Assembly: GCF_007655135.1 (NCBI RefSeq)
Contig: NC_045132.1
Span: 11,656,001-11,720,000, forward strand
Direction of reading: 5' to 3'
DNA from: Punica granatum
Lineage: Eukaryota > Streptophyta > Magnoliopsida > Myrtales > Lythraceae
DNA: 64,000 nt
Positions 58,142 through 64,000 of the stretch are shown here, in pieces; the stretch's first letter is position 1; each line of letters begins with the position of its first letter. Both the position numbers and the translations under genes were made by a program. The notes under the pieces were generated by a model. The model did not search any database. It saw only the letters and a program-made list of their open reading frames with translations, and was not told the DNA's origin.

Positions 58142-59826
58142 GTTGATAGGAAAGTGCAAGAAATGCGAAAGCAAAGGTCAATGCTGAGGAATAGCGTGAG
58201 GCGCTGCAATGCGGTGACGCTGATTTGCTTGCGGCCTTGCTTTGTGAAGCAGGGATGGGGACTTAGTGTTGAAATCCTAAGGAGCTGGATGGATGGGAGA
58301 CATTTGTTGTCTCAATTGTGGTCGATCAAGGTTCAAGTTGCCTTCTTGTCAGTTATTTCCTGCAATGGGAAGAGGAAAAGCAATGAAGGAACAAGAACTA
58401 TTCGTAATTTGAATGCAACTACGTAGGGTAGCGAACTGGCCTGGTAGGCGTCATGCAAGCACACTGAAAGACATGCACAGGGTGTGTCGAGGATGAGTGC
58501 ATGGGCAAGGTAGGGGTGTGCTCGCACGACGCGGAAAGGGCACACTCAGTTGTGCTGATGGAAGCACTTGTAGCATGGAGAGACGTGTGCTCAACCATGC
58601 AATGACATAATCGATTGCGCGGGATCAATGGGGAGTTAGCGTTGCTTGGATGGTTGGCCCTTGAGCTACTGATCGTCTCGCCGTGGAGGAAGGGTGAGGA
58701 CCACGATTGGTACACCTGCAAAGGCGATCACAACTTTGTCTACCGTGTGGTAGTGTTAATTCTCGTGTAAAACAGTAAATGAATAGGATGCGTGCAATGC
58801 GTGAGTTTTCAAAAGCTAATGTTGTCGTCCACATTGACTCGAAAGGTTCAAAGTACAATGCAAATTTTGTAAAATAGAGCCTTAAGCTGATTTGCCACCA
58901 CACTCGGGGTTTGAGCGAGCGCGGCCTCGGAAAGTACTAGTTCTAGGCGAGGGCCTTGCGGAGATATCTATCCTAGAGTGCATGTGTGGGCCTCCTCGAG
59001 CCCTCTTCCTAGACCTCTCCAGGGCGGCGTTCGCTCAAGCGAGCTCCTGACCGCATCTCTGCATCTTGGCACGAGTTTGGGAGAGCTCCCTCTAAGGTGG
59101 TTGGCCGGTGAGTTCTTCATCTCTCAGCGACCTCTCGGTGATCGAACCTAGTGTTGATGAGGTCGATCATGTTATCCCGGAATATACCCCATTCGCGTCC
59201 TGTGGCGTGTCGGTGAGGTCCTCGTGTGTTGGCGGACTTTGTCGAGGCGCGGGCAGGAGGCCGAGTAAGGCGTCCCTTACCAAGACGACAGGAAAGTCCG
59301 TTTAGGACTCATCAATATGAATGACATCCTAATTTTTGAAAACTGCATGATGCATGTGTATGAAGAGAGTAAATGCCGACGGCTTAGTAGAAATTACATG
59401 TACATCGCTCTTGAAATGGAAAAGACTCAAATGGCTCGCAGGCCGACTCGATGGACTGTTGTCGGAGTCTGGTTGAAGGCTTGCATGGAGGCATAGCACG
59501 ATGCATGGTTCGGTGCTACAGGGACCGTGCTATCTGTGGATGGGGGCTCCCGACTCAAGGGTGTGAATTCCTTGAAATCGAGCGAGGATCTTTGGGGGCC
59601 GGTTCGGTGGCATAGCCGACTCGATCCGTTCCCTTACTCGGAACCTCTGACTAACCTAGCTTCCTATTTTGGCGCCCGTGGGATTTCGGACAAGGCATCT
59701 AAAGCAAGCATGATATGCAATGCATGTGTGAAATAAATGTGCGTAAGTAGATAAGCGATAAACGAAGGAAAGCAGTGAATAAACAAGCAAGCAAGCAAAC
59801 GGGATTGAGCCTGAACCCTCTAGATA
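58142..59826 (-). other. E10 leader region, non-coding
   Basis: Inverted counterpart of E1 3297-4978. The strongly conserved block at 59527-59600 matches 3540-3610, 18490-18560, 24125-24190 and 35090-35160 in the other copies. No gene. Confidence 0.75.
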
Positions 59827-59844
59827 TCCCCAGTGGAGTCGCCA
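59827..59844 (-). other. Primer binding site, tRNA-Arg type (E10)
   Basis: TCCCCAGTGGAGTCGCCA, 18 matching bases; the next base is A instead of G. Three bases separate it from the LTR. Confidence 0.86.
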
Positions 59845-60822
59845 AGCTGTGCGCACCCGAATTTGATCTCATCGGGGCACGCATGCGCGCGCCTAAGCAA
59901 ACGCGGCTTGGGAGTGTCCACCTTCCCGGGGACGCGCGACCGACGCACGTGAGAAGGAGTCGCCACCTGCCATTTTACGACCCGAAGGTCGAGGGTTGGC
60001 AAGTTACCCGGGTCTAGGGGTACGGGGTACACCTAAATTCTAAGGCAATGGTCGTACGAAACCGGAAATTCCGAATTCGAGGGTTCTATTACGTGCGGGC
60101 CTATATCCCGCACGCCCTTTTGGTACTCTAGCTTGCTAGGCTTGCCATTTTGTTTATTTACCGCGTGAATTAGAGTTGCGCTTGACTCGCCCGTTTTGAC
60201 ACCGTAAAATCGATGAATCGATCGAGTTGGGCCGAGGATCCGTTGGATGAGTAGGCTTGAGAGTCAAGGAATTGGTTCGCTATCTTAGCGTTACAGTTCT
60301 TCGGACCGTGATGGTCGATCCCCTGCGCGAACCGAGACCATGATTATTCGAGCTTACTCGTCCCTTGGTGACGATAGACCGACTTAACCGACTCAACACT
60401 CGGACCTCTTGCCCACCGATCGGGATCCTTACAAGTATATGAATAAATACACAAATAAGATCCTCACAATGTGCACTCGAATAATTACAGAATACAACTG
60501 AATGAAATAAATGGATCCCGATCGGTTTGCATTGGGCCCATATTCCCCTCCGGCTCACCGTGAGTTTTGAATGACCGGTAAACGAATTAAGGCAACGCGG
60601 GCTCGAAGAACTGGGGGTCGGGTCCGATCGAACCGACGGTTTGCAGAAAAACGACTTGTTTCCATTGTAACCGTTGGATCGATCGAGCTCCCGGGTGATA
60701 TCTAGACACGTTTAACTCGCTCAATCCAAATCCACCTTCCACATAGGCCGTATTCGGAGTGTGACGGTGAATCGAGGCTAGATCCCATTCCGCACTCGGG
60801 TTGCACGCGCTCGGTGAGTTAA

Positions 60823-60901
60823 GAGGCGTTGGACCTCGTGTTCGGTGATTTGGGGCGTTGGACCCCATGTAACACGTGACCTATGGGTTCGGGCCCGAAC
60901 C
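60823..60901 (-). other. Mini-hairpin pair plus palindrome (E10 5' LTR)
   Basis: Same block as in the 3' LTR: stems at 60823 and 60852, perfect palindrome at 60886-60901. Confidence 0.7.
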
Positions 60902-62288
60902 GCAATAAATCATCGAAAGCAAGAATAAAACAGAAGAAAACTGATATAACTGACACAATACAGAAAGCAACTGACAATTACTAATAAGTGTCGGTGAATA
61001 CAAACGAATTGTGTATTAGGCCGAATATACGTGATTTAATCAGTTATTATCCGTGGTTGATTGGCAAACAATGCATCTAACCTAGGCAAACATAGAGGGC
61101 GGGCTAGGATAAGGTTTTAAGCCAATTACAGGTGTGTGTTTGTTTTATGACTTTCATTCAGTTAAGTGTCACTGTGGTTTCACCGAATTAGCCAAACTCG
61201 TGTTTTGACTCTAGATTGGGATCTATTATCCCACCTATCCATTATCTAGGGTTCGATTAGGCCGAATGTACGATTAATCCGGTTGTTCGTGTTTTGCAAC
61301 TGAAACAAAATGCTTCCCACCGAATCTACGATGGGAAGATGGAAACACCGAGAGTGGGCGGAATGGGTCGTGCGGATGAGACTCGCACCCGGACGGGTGG
61401 CCCTTTTCCGTCCATAGATCGAGGTGTTTCCGGCTCCCTAGCGCCTAGGGTATCGGTGAATCAAGGAATGACGGTTATGCCCTTGGATGATAAAATTGTG
61501 ATGTTCCTGTATAAATTGGAGATTTGCGTCACACGAAGGAGTCTAAGAAGGACTCTTGTGCCCCGACTCGGGCCGCCTCAAATTGGGCCCGGACCCGAGT
61601 CACGGCATGTGAGTACTCACTAGACATTAATTCCATTCGTGTCACGTGTCTCGGTATTTTGAAATTGTGAATTTTGATGGAAAAGGGCATTCTCGTAGTT
61701 CCATAAATCATCGACGTGTTTACTAATTGAGGATTGATTTGCCCAATTATTTAGTCCCAGTGACTTAATTAACCATGTGGCACGTCCCATTTTCCCCATT
61801 TTGTGAAATTACTCGATGATTATCAATTTGTCTCACAATTACGGATTTGACGGGCGATTATCCAAATTAACACATTTAATGACTAATTGATACACAATCG
61901 ACAATTAAATGGAAGATACGATTGCAAACAACTCCAAGAGCCGACTTCCAAGCGAAGGGGGAGGCCGACCTAGACTCGAAGAGAGCCACGGGGCGCTCGA
62001 TCACATCCCAAAGAGAATGACCGAACCTTCCCTTGGCTCCACCCCGGGTCTTGGGCGGTCTCTCGCGCCGATTTCAATCGTTTCTTGCATGTCTCATATG
62101 CCATAGAAATCAACGATACAAGCGCCTAATAGAATGACGCCGTCATGGTGTAGAATACACAAATAAACACGCGAGGTAAATACACACATGAAATTCGTAA
62201 TGCAAAATCGATTCACTCAAGGCCACATTCGGGAATTTATCCCGAGAATCCCTCGGCGTCACGGGAGGAGAAGTCCGTGGCCTCGGAA

Positions 62289-62346
62289 GGACCAAGGGAC
62301 CTCTCGGCCTCCCCGTAAGGAACGTGGCCGTGAGTTCCCCTTGGTG
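62289..62346 (-). other. Long hairpin module (E10 5' LTR)
   Basis: Same hairpin as at 51259-51317, with one base lost just outside the outer arm. Confidence 0.6.
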
Positions 62347-63538
62347 CACCGATCTGTGGGAACCTCTTCCCCCTAGATCCCGAGTGTTTCTCGTCACATC
62401 ATCGCATCTTGGTCACGGTTAAAGGCATCATGATCAAAGAAATGGTCCAATCCGAAAAGATGAGGCGGCCATGGACTCTAGAGAGCCAAGAGGGCTCACG
62501 GCCCTCCCGCTAAGAGGCTCAGCCGAGAGGTCTCACGGCTCCCTTGGGTCCATGTCGGTCTCATCCCCCCGGATCCGGGACACTTCACGTTATGCATGCA
62601 TGACTATGTGGTATATGGACATTAATGATAAAAGGTAGTCGTGCTACAATGCATGGCGTGCATGGAAACGTTCGGATCTAAGAGGAAAGAACGATATTTT
62701 CATGCATTCGGATCTTTCAAGTCATATAAACATTTCATACAATCAATGATCGAGGGTCTTAACTTCTCTAAGTTGTGAATAATCGTTACCTAGCCTCGAT
62801 GCACGAGGAAAAGAGTCGGGGAAGCGGCCACGAGAGTCGCAAGACTCGGTTTGGGGTCGCGGGTGGAGTGACCCGAGAAGAGGACAGCCGCGGTAGTCTC
62901 GGGAGAATGGCTTGGCACGCGAGCTCCGGGCACGGCACGGTGCAAGGTCGGGCTCGTTGGACTCCTAAGAGGCGGGTCTAGACGGGCACGGGTAGACCCG
63001 AGCGTGACAAGGCCTGAGCAAACTCGAAAATGTGAGACAATGTTCGGTAAAAATGAGGAAAACCCGGTTTGAGAGAAACGGGTGAATGGCGGTTGTGCAC
63101 GGTTGATCGGCCCTCGGACCGTGACCACCTCTTCACGGGGGAGGGTGAGGGTTGCGAGGAACCCTTTGAACGTGATGGCACGACTTTCCGAAGTCGTGGG
63201 AAGAAATGGCACGTCGAGGAAGTGTCCGGTGCGTGCGGGTATGGTCTAGGGACGACAGAGAGGGATTTTTGGAGTCCCATATTGGGCACCTTTCGGTGCT
63301 TCGGTGACTCGATGATGAATAGTGCCACAGTGTTAGCTCCGTCGTTTCGAGGATTCCTTGTTCGTTCGTTCTTCCGATGGCTTTCCTCCGCTTTTCTCAG
63401 TAGACCGTGCTCTTCTCCTATTGCTCATGACCCCATGCTCGCCTACTTGTCTCTGATTGCCGGGTGATGAATAGTGTCCCGGGCCTCGGTCGGAAATCCT
63501 CGTGTGGGAAGCCGGTGGGCCAAAATGGGGTGCTAACA

Positions 63539-64000
63539 ATGTTTGCACAACAGATGCCATGTCTCGCACAACAGGCGAGTCGTGCCAACATTCGCGGGTA
63601 GACCACCCGCGGTCTTCACTTCTCCATAGCGAGATGTGCTGTGACCAGAAGCCGAGTCCTTCCCGGCCACCCACCCCACACGACAGGCTAGTCGTGCCAA
63701 CCTTTACGGGCCGGCCACCTGCGGCCTTCATTCTTCCTCCATGGCAAGGCGAGCTATGGACCGAGGGCTGACCCACCTTCCAAGGCGAAACTAACCAACA
63801 ACAACTTCTTACTAACAGAGAGCGTCATCGCATGATTGGACGCACATCTCTCCGCATGACCCCACGCATCTACCAACGATTAAGTGTGCCTTATACATGT
63901 CCAAGCATGTTCACACCAACTCATACACGCATGCTCAACATATCAATGCATGTCTCGTGGTGGGCTCGCACGACGCCTACCAGGCCAGTTCGCTTCCCTA
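63539..64000 (+). mobile_element. E11 internal fragment, plus orientation
   Basis: Reverse complement of the E2 interior from about 18120 to 17450, including about two units of the 110-bp repeat (63570-63775). E10 inserted here. The element continues past the window end. Non-coding. Confidence 0.8.

Larger units (their letters stand above)
49633..63538 (-). mobile_element. E10: giant non-coding LTR element, minus orientation
   Basis: Both LTRs, PBS and polypurine tract are in the order expected for a minus-strand element: 3' LTR on the left, 6.0-kb interior, 5' LTR on the right. The aligned LTR parts (49633-52220 and 60664-63250) differ at roughly 1 % of positions by eye, older than E1 but still recent. 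The interior matches E1 in reverse apart from the tandem arrays. No gag or pol is present. The left LTR has lost its last ~815 bases at the junction with E9, and the right LTR has an internal deletion of about 1.35 kb. Confidence 0.88.
59848..63538 (-). repeat. E10 5' LTR (right copy) with ~1.35-kb U3/promoter deletion
   Basis: The U5 end at 59848 abuts the PBS and the U3 end TGTTAGCACCCC (sense) is at 63538. Compared with the 3' LTR, bases equivalent to about 52219-53564 are missing, with a few filler bases at the joint near 63252-63258. The missing part contains the TATA-like box, so this LTR, which should drive the element, has lost its core promoter. Confidence 0.85.

Overview
This window is plant repeat DNA. 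I found no host gene and no rRNA or tRNA gene. LTR retrotransposons and their fragments fill essentially all of it. The plant assignment rests on a primer binding site (PBS) complementary to the 3' end of plant tRNA-Arg, Copia and Gypsy remnants of plant type, very long LTRs, and a 100-N scaffold gap. The sequence does not allow a narrower identification; a flowering plant is the best guess.

Most of the window belongs to one family of very large elements with little or no coding capacity. LTRs are about 5.0-5.3 kb where complete, start TGTCAGCACCCC and end near TGCGCACA. They are followed by a PBS close to TGGCGACTCCACTGGGGAC and preceded, at the 3' LTR, by a polypurine tract (PPT). Internal regions (7.2 kb in E1, 6.0 kb in E10) carry no gag, protease, RT, RNase H or integrase. 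This is the layout of LARD-type non-autonomous elements; the tRNA-Arg PBS resembles Ogre/Tat Ty3-gypsy elements. I distinguish LTR subfamilies A, B and C.

Layout: E1(+) 1-15685 (partial 5' LTR, PBS, internal region, PPT, complete 3' LTR). E2(-) 15686-24075 (internal part, B-type LTR), into which E1 is inserted. E3(-) 24076-28486 (internal stub, A-type LTR), into which E2 is inserted. A degenerate Ty3/Gypsy remnant 28487-31940. E5(+) 31941-35506 (C-type LTR, PBS, internal stub). E6(+) B-type LTR 35507-38751 running into the gap 38752-38851. A broken Ty1/Copia element (-) 38852-40932. E8(-) A-type LTR 40933-45128 with no adjacent internal region. E9(+) B-type LTR 45129-49632. E10(-) 49633-63538 (3' LTR, internal region, 5' LTR with a promoter-region deletion). 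E11(+) internal fragment 63539-64000.

The unexplained signal is RNA-like structure in the big family. (1) Nine LTRs carry two or three mini-hairpins at 26-29 bp spacing, with a conserved 7-nt loop (sense TCCAACG) and stems that change in complementary fashion. (2) In several LTRs a palindrome lies just upstream. (3) Several LTRs carry long hairpin modules whose outer arms differ in sequence yet stay complementary. (4) Internal minisatellites are built from UNCG-tetraloop-like hairpins and expand differently in each copy. None of the long open frames over the tandem arrays looks like a real protein.
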